In this document: piece by piece, positions 51,396-59,576 of the stretch
How the letters are laid out: every line of letters begins with the position of its first letter
Numbering within the stretch: position 1 is the stretch's first letter
Assembly (NCBI GenBank): GCA_027452245.1
Contig: DAIDGW010000035.1
Coordinates: 29,961-93,960 of the forward strand
Source: Acidobacteriaceae bacterium
GTDB taxonomy: Bacteria; Acidobacteriota; Terriglobia; Terriglobales; Acidobacteriaceae
Reading direction: 5' to 3'
Length of the DNA stretch: 64,000 bases
Made by a program: the position numbers and the translations under genes
The notes under the pieces: generated by a model
Told to the model about the DNA's origin: nothing
The model's database searches: none
The model's input: the letters and a program-made list of their open reading frames with translations, nothing else

Positions 51396-52195
51396 TCCGA
51401 CAGTAGATTCTGAAGGATATCAGGGGGAAGAAGGTGTGCGATTCCGGTCTTAGGGGGCGATGTGGAAATCGGCGATGCATTCGAGCAAGCGGCGAACTGA
51501 ACGACGTCGCCGATGATCAGCAGGGCGGGAGCGGGCAGAACGGGGAGTTCTCTCAATTTCTGAAGAGAAGTGAGAGCCAATTCTTCGGCGGGAGTAGTAG
51601 CACGCGAGATTATGGCACAGGGAGTTTCACGCGAAACTCCAGCACGAACGAGGCGACGAGAAACTTCGGCGTAACCCGTACCAGGCATGTAAATGACCAG
51701 CGTGGCTCCGGGGACAATGAATTTTTCCCAGACAACGTCTTCAACGCTGGCGGCGGAGTGGGCTGTAATGAAAATAACGGCTGAAGAAACTCCACGAAGG
51801 GTCAATGGGAGTTGGGACGAAGCGGCCGCTCCAAGGGCAGAGGTCACGCCCGGAATGACTTCGCATTTGATTCCGGCCGCGCGCAAGGCTTGGAGTTCTT
51901 CGCCGGCGCGGCCGAAGATCATAGGATCGCCGCTCTTGAAGCGTACAACATGGAGTCCAGAAGCGGCGAGGGAGACCAAAAGAAAGCTGATTTCCTCCTG
52001 ACTGATTTTCTTTGCAGCGCAGCGCTTGCCGACGTTGAGGATTCGGATGCGAGGAGGGATCAGCTTAAGGATCTCGGGGAAAACGAGATCGTCATGCAAA
52101 ACCACGTCGGCTGATTGCAGCAGACGCAGGGCTTTCAGAGTAAGCAAATCCGGATCGCCCGGTCCGGCGCCAACCAAGGAGACTTTGCCTTTCAC
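51356..52195 (-). CDS. cobA: Uroporphyrinogen-III C-methyltransferase
   Basis: VSLVGAGPGDPDLLTLKALRLLQSADVVLHDDLV, VVRFKSGDPMIFGRAGEELQALRAAGI, VIPGVTSALGAAA. Confidence 0.95.
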   Translation of the reverse strand: MKGKVSLVGAGPGDPDLLTLKALRLLQSADVVLHDDLVFPEILKLIPPRIRILNVGKRCAAKKISQEEISFLLVSLAASGLHVVRFKSGDPMIFGRAGEELQALRAAGIKCEVIPGVTSALGAAASSQLPLTLRGVSSAVIFITAHSAASVEDVVWEKFIVPGATLVIYMPGTGYAEVSRRLVRAGVSRETPCAIISRATTPAEELALTSLQKLRELPVLPAPALLIIGDVVQFAACSNASPISTSPPKTGIAHLLPPDILQNLLSECQVVLQPKEPVA

Positions 52196-52809
52196 GCGCG
52201 GACTCCTTCCACCGGCTGTTTCTGTCTGTCTCGCGCCAGTTCAAACGCTTGCCGGCTGGCGAGGGAGTGCAATAGTTCGCTTTTGGTTTCAGGATCAAGA
52301 TCGCTGGCAAGGATCAGCTTTCGCGTTTCTCCAAGTTCGGCGACCCAAGGCGCATAAGCTGGTCCGAACTGCGTTTCAAGTTGCCTCCGCAATTTCTGCG
52401 CCAACGACGGGCTTTGGCCAGCGGTGGAGATGGCAATCTGGAGATAGCCGCGGCGGACGACCGCGGGATAGAAAAAGTCGGAGAGATCCGGGACATCGAC
52501 GACATTGCAGAGCACCCCGCGTTTTTGTGATTCGAGGAATATCGATTCGTCGAGAGAACGGGCACGGGTGGCGGCGATTACGAGAAAAACGTCGTCCAAG
52601 TCTTCGGGGGCGAAACCTCGAATGATGAGTTCAACTGTTCCCTGCTGGGCCCATGCGCGAACACGTTCGGAGGCTTCGCAGGCGACAACACGGATGAGAG
52701 CACCGGTGTCGAGGAGTCCGGCAATCTTCTGCTCTCCAACTGCGCCCGCACCCACGACGAGGCAGCGGCGGCCGGCAAGCTTCAGGAATACGGGAAACAG
52801 AGCGGTCAT
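52192..52809 (-). CDS. Precorrin-2 dehydrogenase / siroheme synthase N-terminal-type protein
   Basis: MTALFPVFLKLAGRRCLVVGAGAVGEQKIAGLLDTGA, CNVVDVPDLSDFFYPAVVRRGYLQIAISTAGQSPSLAQKLRR. Start set to ATG 52809, not the tracked 53148. Confidence 0.92.
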   Translation of the reverse strand: MTALFPVFLKLAGRRCLVVGAGAVGEQKIAGLLDTGALIRVVACEASERVRAWAQQGTVELIIRGFAPEDLDDVFLVIAATRARSLDESIFLESQKRGVLCNVVDVPDLSDFFYPAVVRRGYLQIAISTAGQSPSLAQKLRRQLETQFGPAYAPWVAELGETRKLILASDLDPETKSELLHSLASRQAFELARDRQKQPVEGVRA

Positions 52810-54521
52810 ACTTCGGCTCCGCTGGGAAGTCGTCCTGAGGGGAGGTCGCGAGCGACGGCATCGAGCGCTTGCCCGGCCAGAAATTCGCGGAGCTGATCGT
52901 TGCTGTGGCGGGCGAAGAACTGCCGCAGATTTTCGCCGCCTTCGCGGTCGATGAGGTAACGGCGGAGCAAACGTTCGATGGCCGCAGGAACATCGGCGGC
53001 GCGGCAGCGATATCCCACTGGGCGAGCGATGGACTGATGCAATCCCACAGCGCCCCCGAGACAAAAGTAATAAGCATCGAGGAGGCGACCCTGCTCTTTG
53101 ATTTTCTTGCCTTCGATGCCTATGTCGGCGATCCAGTGCTGGCCGCAACTATTGGGGCAGCCGGTAACGTGCAGTTTCAGATGCTGGTCGAAACCCGGAA
53201 GGAGTTCGTCCAGTTCTTCGGCAAGCCAGCGCGAAAAACTTTTGGTTTCAGTGATTGCGAGCTTGCAGAATTCGGTGCCGCTGCAGGCGACGATTCCGCG
53301 GTGGAACGCGGAACTGGCGACGGGCAATCCAATAGCGTCGAGTTCATTCGCGAGCGCGTTGGAACGGAGCCGAGGCACATTGGCGATGAGAAGGTTCTGC
53401 ATACTCGTGGTGCGCAACTCGCCAGAGGCGAAACGCTCAGAAAGTTCGGCGGCTGCACGCATCTGGTCGGCGGAGATGCGCCCTCGCAGAACCGAAGCGC
53501 CCACGTAGTGGAAACCATCGTGCTTTTGCGCGTGGATTCCGACATGATCGCGGTATTCGTCGGATGGCAGATACTCCTCGGGAGCAGTATCCAAATGGAA
53601 GCCAAGACGCTGATGTAACTCGTAGAGAAAACGGTCGGCAGTCCAGCCGTGTTGCAGAAAAAGAAACTTCAGGCGAGCGCGTTCGCGATGCTCACGGAGA
53701 ATGCCGGAGTCGCGAAAGATTTCAGCGATTCCCTTGAGAACCGGAATGACCTGGCCCCATGGAATGAACGCGTTGAGGCGAACACCGAGATGGGGATCGG
53801 TGGAAAGCCCTCCGGCAATACGGAGTGAGAAGCCAATGTGGCGCCTGCCGCGAGAATGGCGGGCTGTCGCCGTCAAACCGATGTCGTTGATTTCAGGATA
53901 TGGGCACCAGACTCGGCAGCCGGTGATACAAATTTTGAACTTGCGCGGCAGATTGTAAAATTCCGAATTACCGGCAAAGAACCGGGAGGCTTCAAGCGCG
54001 AGAGGCGAGGCATCGATTGTCTCGGCAGCATCGATACCTGCAACCGGACATCCGGTGATGTTTCGAGTCACGTCGCCGCACGCGCCCATTGTGTTCAGCC
54101 TAGCGCGGGTGAGGGTATCGAGAAGATCGGGGAGATCCGCGATGCTGACGTGATGGAGTTGAATATTCTGCCGAACCGTTATGTCGGCAATACCTCGAGC
54201 GTAGCGCTGGGCAAGATCAGCAATGGTGTGGAGTTGGGAGGAAGTAAGTAATCCGTTGGGAACACGAATGCGCACCATAAAGCGCTCGATGGACTTGCCT
54301 ACTCCTCCGTGGCCGCCGGTGACACCGAGGCCGTCTCCCTGGGTATAAACACCCCACCAGCGAAGATATGTTTCCAGCCAGTCGGGAGGGATGGAGCTAA
54401 AACCTTCTTGGGAAAAGCGGCGAATTTCGTCGAGACCTTTCCAGGGATTCTGCGCGCGCTTCAACCGCTCAGCCCGTTGGGTTTTTGTCTCTTTCATCGA
54501 ATTGGAAATGTCGGAAGCCAT
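52806..54521 (-). CDS. Ferredoxin-type nitrite/sulfite reductase
   Basis: FMVRIRVPNGLLTSSQL, VTRNITGCPVAGID, LPRKFKICITGCRVWCPYPEINDIG, CSGTEFCKLAITETK, LHVTGCPNSCGQHWIADIG. Start set to ATG 54521 after GGAAAA; tracked start 54536 is TTG. Confidence 0.93.
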   Translation of the reverse strand: MASDISNSMKETKTQRAERLKRAQNPWKGLDEIRRFSQEGFSSIPPDWLETYLRWWGVYTQGDGLGVTGGHGGVGKSIERFMVRIRVPNGLLTSSQLHTIADLAQRYARGIADITVRQNIQLHHVSIADLPDLLDTLTRARLNTMGACGDVTRNITGCPVAGIDAAETIDASPLALEASRFFAGNSEFYNLPRKFKICITGCRVWCPYPEINDIGLTATARHSRGRRHIGFSLRIAGGLSTDPHLGVRLNAFIPWGQVIPVLKGIAEIFRDSGILREHRERARLKFLFLQHGWTADRFLYELHQRLGFHLDTAPEEYLPSDEYRDHVGIHAQKHDGFHYVGASVLRGRISADQMRAAAELSERFASGELRTTSMQNLLIANVPRLRSNALANELDAIGLPVASSAFHRGIVACSGTEFCKLAITETKSFSRWLAEELDELLPGFDQHLKLHVTGCPNSCGQHWIADIGIEGKKIKEQGRLLDAYYFCLGGAVGLHQSIARPVGYRCRAADVPAAIERLLRRYLIDREGGENLRQFFARHSNDQLREFLAGQALDAVARDLPSGRLPSGAEV

Positions 54522-54540
54522 ATGTTTTCCAAACAAATGA

Positions 54541-54575
54541 AAAACCCACCGTCAGATTGCTCTGGCGATGGGTTT
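54541..54575 (-). terminator. Intrinsic terminator/attenuator hairpin in the sulfur operon leader
   Basis: Minus strand AAACCCATCGCCAGA-GCAA-TCTGACGGTGGGTTT then T (run of five T); 13 Watson-Crick pairs, one G-U, one mismatch; ends just before the reductase ribosome-binding region. Confidence 0.8.
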
Positions 54576-54600
54576 GGAATATGCCGGTCTTATGAAATTT

Positions 54601-54687
54601 CTAAGTCAGCCATCTCCCTGCGCCAGTGCACACGCATGCACAACAGCAACACATGCAAGTTGCGCGGCGATCAAGAAGAGCTGCCAT
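54601..54687 (-). CDS. Cysteine-rich leader peptide (28 aa), candidate attenuator uORF
   Basis: ATG GCA GCT CTT CTT GAT CGC CGC GCA ACT TGC ATG TGT TGC TGT TGT GCA TGC GTG TGC ACT GGC GCA GGG AGA TGG CTG ACT TAG = MAALLDRRATCMCCCCACVCTGAGRWLT. Confidence 0.82.
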   Translation of the reverse strand: MAALLDRRATCMCCCCACVCTGAGRWLT

Positions 54688-54698
54688 AACTTGCAGGG

Positions 54699-54728
54699 AT
54701 TCTACGTGCGGGCCCTTAGGCGCGTCAA
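54699..54728 (-). promoter_or_regulatory. Sigma70-like promoter for the leader and sulfur operon
   Basis: TTGACG (54728-54723), 18-nt spacer, TAGAAT (54704-54699); predicted start about 4-6 nt before the leader ATG at 54687. Confidence 0.65.
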
Positions 54729-54871
54729 CAAAAGTCTGCGGTTTCGATATTCAAAGTTCAGCTAGAAGGAATCGCAAATTTCGATGAAGCGGTAACCGAT
54801 TTGAGCCAGGGATTACTTTGCGTATGCGATCGCAGGAAACGTGAATGTAGCTGGGGCGCATCCGATGACAT

Positions 54872-55036
54872 ATGGCAGCGATCACGATGGAAGAGCGAGA
54901 GCGAATTGTCCGATTATGCAGTCGACTCGAACAGGAAGAAGATCCCAATGCGTTTCTGGAAACAGTCGGAGAGTTAGTGAATGCACTGGAGACTGAGAAG
55001 CAGGCGACTCAAGAGCAGAAATCGGGAAAACTGTAA
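54872..55036 (+). CDS. Hypothetical small protein (54 aa)
   Basis: MAAITMEERERIVRLCSRLEQEEDPNAFLETVGELVNALETEKQATQEQKSGKL; below the ORF-track size limit. Confidence 0.5.
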   Translation: MAAITMEERERIVRLCSRLEQEEDPNAFLETVGELVNALETEKQATQEQKSGKL

Positions 55037-55156
55037 TCAAAACGGTTCATTCACGGTGCTCTGGAATAAGTGGTCCGGGCAGTCGACTCCCCGCGGGATG
55101 GGCGAATGACGCAGCCGGAATGTTTCGACGGGATCGAAAATTCCATTAACTGGACT

Positions 55157-56878
55157 TCAGGTCGTCGCGGAGGAAGTGCCGCTCCGCGTCATCCGGGGAA
55201 GCAGGATCAGAATCAGACCGTAGAACAGAAGCGAGACCACCAGCGACGCGGGGTTACCAAATCGCAGGTCTTCGAATAATAGCTTCAATGTGCCGAAGGC
55301 GACAGCCCCATACGCGAGATACCCAAGTTCGATGTGCTTCCAGCGCGAGCCAAGATATCCCAGCCCCACCGCAAGCAAGCAATTTACCGCGGTCCTGATG
55401 ACAGCCAGGCGAGGCGCATCGAGATCAACCCAAGCGCGAGACAAACGGACGATCGCGACTACGGCAAGCACAGCGGCAGCCAGGGCCACAAGGAAGGCAG
55501 GCACGATCCAAAGCATGCGGCGGGCTTTCTGCTCTTCAGAAATCCAAGAGCCAATTACGTAGCAGAGCGCGGCTGAGCCAACGACAAGCAAAAGACTCCA
55601 GTCAGGGGCCTGCGGGACTGTTCCACCAAGAGCACTTTCTGCATAGTGCGGCAAAGACGATACCGCGGCTGCTGCTGCAAGACAGAACGACGCGTGCATT
55701 CCCAGGGTGAGCTTGCGAGTGCGGGTGTATACGAAGGCTGCTGCAACGGCCACCAGGCACAGAAACGGCGATTGCAGAGTTGCGGGAAAGGTCAGGAAAG
55801 TTCCAGCCAGAAGAAGTACCGCGGCAGCATGAGCGGAGACGCGACGATTGCGCGGGTAGGGTTCATCAGCAAATCTCCGTAGAGCGCCCCAATAACATAA
55901 GCCGGAAAGTATCAAGAACAATGCGCCCTCGGCGCTCACAGCGGCACCGTGCGTTGCGCGCATGACGCCAAGGGACGAAAGCACGAGGATCAGAACAAGT
56001 TGAACGATTTCAAAAATGGTTATGCGCTGACGCCATGCGAACGTACGGATGCCGATGCTGGCCCCGTAGATGGCCAGAAGGGCGATCGACAAAGCGAGGA
56101 TGGTGGCGTGACTGGCGGGATGATAGTCCTCAGGTACGCCAGCGTGGGAGGTCATGACATCGATGAGGAGCCACAGGGCAAAATCGGCAGCGAGGGCCGG
56201 AATGGCGCGAACAGTGAGGCGGCGCTCGAGGCACGCCAATTCGGTGACGAGAGCGGCTGCCAGCAGCGCAGTGGTGAGCGCGACCAGCTCATGGGTGGCA
56301 ATGATGAGCGCTATGGCGATCGATATTCCGGCAAGAGTTGCCACCCAGGGGATCAACTGCAGGTCGTGAGACCGGGCCAGCGCCAAGCTCAGAACGAGAA
56401 AAGCAACCAACACGACAGCCGCGAAGCTGGGAGACAAGACCTGGAAGCGGACGGTGGACTCCCACAGCAGAGGTGACAGGATGGCGGCAGAAGTGATGGC
56501 GTAAGCGGCGCAGGCAAAACGGTTGGCGGCATGGGCTCGAACTGCCCAAACCATCCACAAGCCGGCATAAGCGACGGCTACGGCGAGTACGGGCAGTTTA
56601 GGGACCCAACCGGACTCAGCGATGGCGCGCAGCAGATACGCGCCTGCAATTCCCAGAACCGCCTTTCCGAGAATCGGCCCGGCTCCGACAGACAAGTCCG
56701 TAGGAAGGAATCCTCTCCGGACTGCAGGAGATGGCTGCGGTTCCAGTGCAACATCCGGCGGAGATGAAAGCTGTTGTTCAGCCTTATGCTCGAGTGCGTA
56801 AACGCGTTGTTCCAGTTCGTGGAGGCGTTCGCTGAGCTGTTCAAGATCCAACCCAATGCTGCCAGAAGCGTGAGCCAC
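55157..56878 (-). CDS. Multi-TM membrane protein (DUF2339-like)
   Basis: N-terminal coiled coil (LEQLSERLHELEQRVYALEHK) then many TM helices. Confidence 0.65.
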   Translation of the reverse strand: MAHASGSIGLDLEQLSERLHELEQRVYALEHKAEQQLSSPPDVALEPQPSPAVRRGFLPTDLSVGAGPILGKAVLGIAGAYLLRAIAESGWVPKLPVLAVAVAYAGLWMVWAVRAHAANRFACAAYAITSAAILSPLLWESTVRFQVLSPSFAAVVLVAFLVLSLALARSHDLQLIPWVATLAGISIAIALIIATHELVALTTALLAAALVTELACLERRLTVRAIPALAADFALWLLIDVMTSHAGVPEDYHPASHATILALSIALLAIYGASIGIRTFAWRQRITIFEIVQLVLILVLSSLGVMRATHGAAVSAEGALFLILSGLCYWGALRRFADEPYPRNRRVSAHAAAVLLLAGTFLTFPATLQSPFLCLVAVAAAFVYTRTRKLTLGMHASFCLAAAAAVSSLPHYAESALGGTVPQAPDWSLLLVVGSAALCYVIGSWISEEQKARRMLWIVPAFLVALAAAVLAVVAIVRLSRAWVDLDAPRLAVIRTAVNCLLAVGLGYLGSRWKHIELGYLAYGAVAFGTLKLLFEDLRFGNPASLVVSLLFYGLILILLPRMTRSGTSSATT

Positions 56879-56912
56879 AGGCCTCTCCGCATCTGCCCGC
56901 CGAGATCGAGGG

Positions 56913-58112
56913 CTAGGTTGTTCCGTGCGCCGGAGTTGTCCCGGAGGCGGGAAGAGAACCCGCGTCTGGCCACGGCGGCAGGAGTTTCACGAGAACCCAC
57001 AAGATTCCGAAAGGAAGAATCATCAGCACAATCGCGGTCAGCAGGCCTTCACGCGTGGCAAAGCCCATTTTATAAGTGGTGTATCCGAGGAAGCTTTTAG
57101 AAAAAAGCTGGCCGCCTATAACAACGTTCCATCGCATGGCAAAGATGCCGACAACCGTCAGAGAGCCAGCGATGGCATAAATCCGTTTGCGCGCCGTGTC
57201 GGTGAGCGTAAGGACCTGGGTCAAACCCAGCAGCACGATCGGCGTTACGGTGCCGAGAAGAATTTGAATGATGACTTGCGAGGTCCACAGCCGGGTATGG
57301 ACCATGAAATCAAGACTGCGGAAGGATTCGTCGGCCTCATAGATGCGCTGCAATAGATCGAGCATCTCAAGGCTGAAGTCGATGACAAAGGTATAGAGCA
57401 GGTAGCGTGCGATCGTGTCGACACATCGCATGTCGATGGTCCGGGTCCGGAGGTGGGTTGTCAGCATGTAGAGCAACATCACCGCCGCGATGCCCGATAC
57501 CATCGCTGAAAAGATGAAAACAATCGGCATCAAGGGAGACGACCACCATGGGTTTGCCTTGACCGATCCGAAGATGAAACCAACGTAGCCGTGAAGCAGG
57601 AAGGCGGAAGGGATGCCGATCAGGGTGATGAAATAACCGAGTCTTTCATCAATGCGCAGCGAGCGCTCGCTGATGTTATTGGAACCCAGGCTGAGCAGCC
57701 GATACAGGAGACGGGTGAATCCCTGCGAGGTCTGCGCCTTCAAAACGATGTCACGGCGGTAGTCGAGCCAGATCTCCAATAACAGGACCGCCATCAGATA
57801 CCAGAGATAAACGAACCCGAACATGGCCATGGCGGAGGAACGGTGCGGCGTGAGATACATTTCGAAGGAGCGCTCGGGATGCCCGAGGTGCAGTTGCAGT
57901 GGCATGGGCGCAACCAGAAGGAACGAGAGCGCCGTCAACAATGCCAGACGGTAGGTCGGCTTAACCGCTTCCACGCGGAAGACGCGCTCCAGTGAAGCCA
58001 GAATAAATGCGCCCGCAACCAGTCCCGTGATGTAGGGATAAAGGACGATGAGGACACTCCACTGGAGTTCCACCTCGTTGGGATACATGAAGCCTTCGAC
58101 CGGGATTTGCAC
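56913..58112 (-). CDS. NrfD/PsrC-family membrane subunit
   Basis: Eight or more TM helices; LRLALLTALSFLLVAPMPLQLHLGHPERSFEMYLTPHRSSAMAMFGFVYLWYL region; adjacent to a ferredoxin-like subunit. Confidence 0.85.
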   Translation of the reverse strand: MQIPVEGFMYPNEVELQWSVLIVLYPYITGLVAGAFILASLERVFRVEAVKPTYRLALLTALSFLLVAPMPLQLHLGHPERSFEMYLTPHRSSAMAMFGFVYLWYLMAVLLLEIWLDYRRDIVLKAQTSQGFTRLLYRLLSLGSNNISERSLRIDERLGYFITLIGIPSAFLLHGYVGFIFGSVKANPWWSSPLMPIVFIFSAMVSGIAAVMLLYMLTTHLRTRTIDMRCVDTIARYLLYTFVIDFSLEMLDLLQRIYEADESFRSLDFMVHTRLWTSQVIIQILLGTVTPIVLLGLTQVLTLTDTARKRIYAIAGSLTVVGIFAMRWNVVIGGQLFSKSFLGYTTYKMGFATREGLLTAIVLMILPFGILWVLVKLLPPWPDAGSLPASGTTPAHGTT

Positions 58113-58133
58113 GAGCCTCCTTACGACGACGAC

Positions 58134-58865
58134 TTAACGAACGGAACCATCCATGCCGTTGTAAAAAACCTTTGCTCCTGTGGCCATGTGCGGCTTCAGC
58201 ACCTGTACGGTGTGAGTCCGCAGGAATTCATGAATCGGATCATTGGGATTCTTCAGGTCCGCCAGTTGGCGAGCACCCGTCGGGCAGACTTCACAACACG
58301 CCGTGGTCAGGCCCTTGGTGATGCGGTGATAGCAAAGGGTGCACTTTTCCGCAGTGTTGGTTTTGGGATTGATGAACCGGCAGCCATAGGGGCAGGCCTG
58401 GACGCAATAACGACAGCCGAGACAGTAAGTCTTGTCGACCAGCACGACACCGTCGGGAGTGCTGAAGGTTGCGCCCACGGGACAAACCTGCGTGCAGGGA
58501 GAATCTGAGCAGTGGTTGCAAAGCTTGGGGACGAAGAAATTCTTGCCGCCACTTTCTTCGTTGGGCGGAAAACCCTGCTTGCCACCGTTGGGCGATTCCA
58601 CCTCCGGCCTTTCAATTTTCCAATCGGAGACGTGGTAACGCTCGACCCAGGTGCGGAAATATCCCTCAGGGACATCGTTTTCGTTGGCACAAGCGCGCAC
58701 ACAACTGCCACAACCGATGCACTTGGGGATATCGATCAGCATGGCCCACCAGTGGTCGGTGAGCTTGTAATTAGGAGAAGACTCGGGCGTGCCCGCCTCG
58801 ACATACTTCCAGGCCACAGCAGCGGCGGGCAAAAGCATCAGCAGACGGCGGCGGGAGAGATCCAT
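58134..58865 (-). CDS. 4Fe-4S dicluster ferredoxin-like electron transfer subunit
   Basis: CIGCGSCVRACANENDVPEG, CNHCSDSPCTQVCPVGATF, CLGCRYCVQACPYGCRFINP, CTLCYHR...CCEVCPTGAR. Confidence 0.93.
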   Translation of the reverse strand: MDLSRRRLLMLLPAAAVAWKYVEAGTPESSPNYKLTDHWWAMLIDIPKCIGCGSCVRACANENDVPEGYFRTWVERYHVSDWKIERPEVESPNGGKQGFPPNEESGGKNFFVPKLCNHCSDSPCTQVCPVGATFSTPDGVVLVDKTYCLGCRYCVQACPYGCRFINPKTNTAEKCTLCYHRITKGLTTACCEVCPTGARQLADLKNPNDPIHEFLRTHTVQVLKPHMATGAKVFYNGMDGSVR

Positions 58866-59449
58866 TAGTTTTTCCTCCCCGACGCGGCCGTCTTTTCGTC
58901 TTCAATTCTTGGCTTATGCGGCTGGTGGCAGGTATCGCAGGCAACCCCGCCGGAATGATCGGCGGTCACCACCTGTGGGAACCATTTGGGTTTGGCGCTG
59001 TTGGCCTCGTGACAACGAGCACAGAGAACGGCGGTGTCGAGTTTGGGCGGAGTAACCGACGCGGGATCGTCGGCATGCTTAGCCAAGGGGCCATGGCAAG
59101 CTTCGCACGGGACGCCAACATGCTTGCCGAGCTTCTTTTGCTCGACGACATCGGTATGGCAGCCCTCGCAGACAGTGTGGCCGGCATAAGAAATCGGATG
59201 GGCGGCCGCCTCAGCGATAGCGGCTCCTCGGTAGTGGCCGTACTGTCCAAAGGAGCGAGGGACAACGGCAGCACGCAACACAATGAAGGCGATCAGGCCA
59301 ATCGCCATGACAGCAGCCAGACGGATGAGGTGTTCTATGTCTTTGAACACGTGGTTTTTTCCATGCGCCGGAGTCTGGATCGCAGGACCCGAAAAGCGCA
59401 TTGTTCTTCGATACCGAGTAATTTTGTTTCGAACGATGACCGGGGTCAC
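58865..59449 (-). CDS. Membrane-anchored tetraheme cytochrome c
   Basis: Four CxxCH motifs: CEGCH, CEACH, CARCH, CDTCH; N-terminal TM helix. Confidence 0.85.
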   Translation of the reverse strand: MTPVIVRNKITRYRRTMRFSGPAIQTPAHGKNHVFKDIEHLIRLAAVMAIGLIAFIVLRAAVVPRSFGQYGHYRGAAIAEAAAHPISYAGHTVCEGCHTDVVEQKKLGKHVGVPCEACHGPLAKHADDPASVTPPKLDTAVLCARCHEANSAKPKWFPQVVTADHSGGVACDTCHQPHKPRIEDEKTAASGRKN

Positions 59450-59576
59450 AAGTCACAGTGACGCGAGTCACCATGCCGCGCGTTTATTGGACTTAGGAGA
59501 CGAAAGCAGCCGCAAGATTTAGTGGCGAGGCTCAGTTTTTTCGAGCCGGTCGGAGAGAGAATCAGTGTGCGCCAGA

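Noticed and set aside
54309-54689. 126-aa plus-strand ORF over the sulfur operon leader
   Set aside because: Overlaps the reductase start, terminator and Cys leader on the opposite strand; the minus-strand reading explains the region far better.
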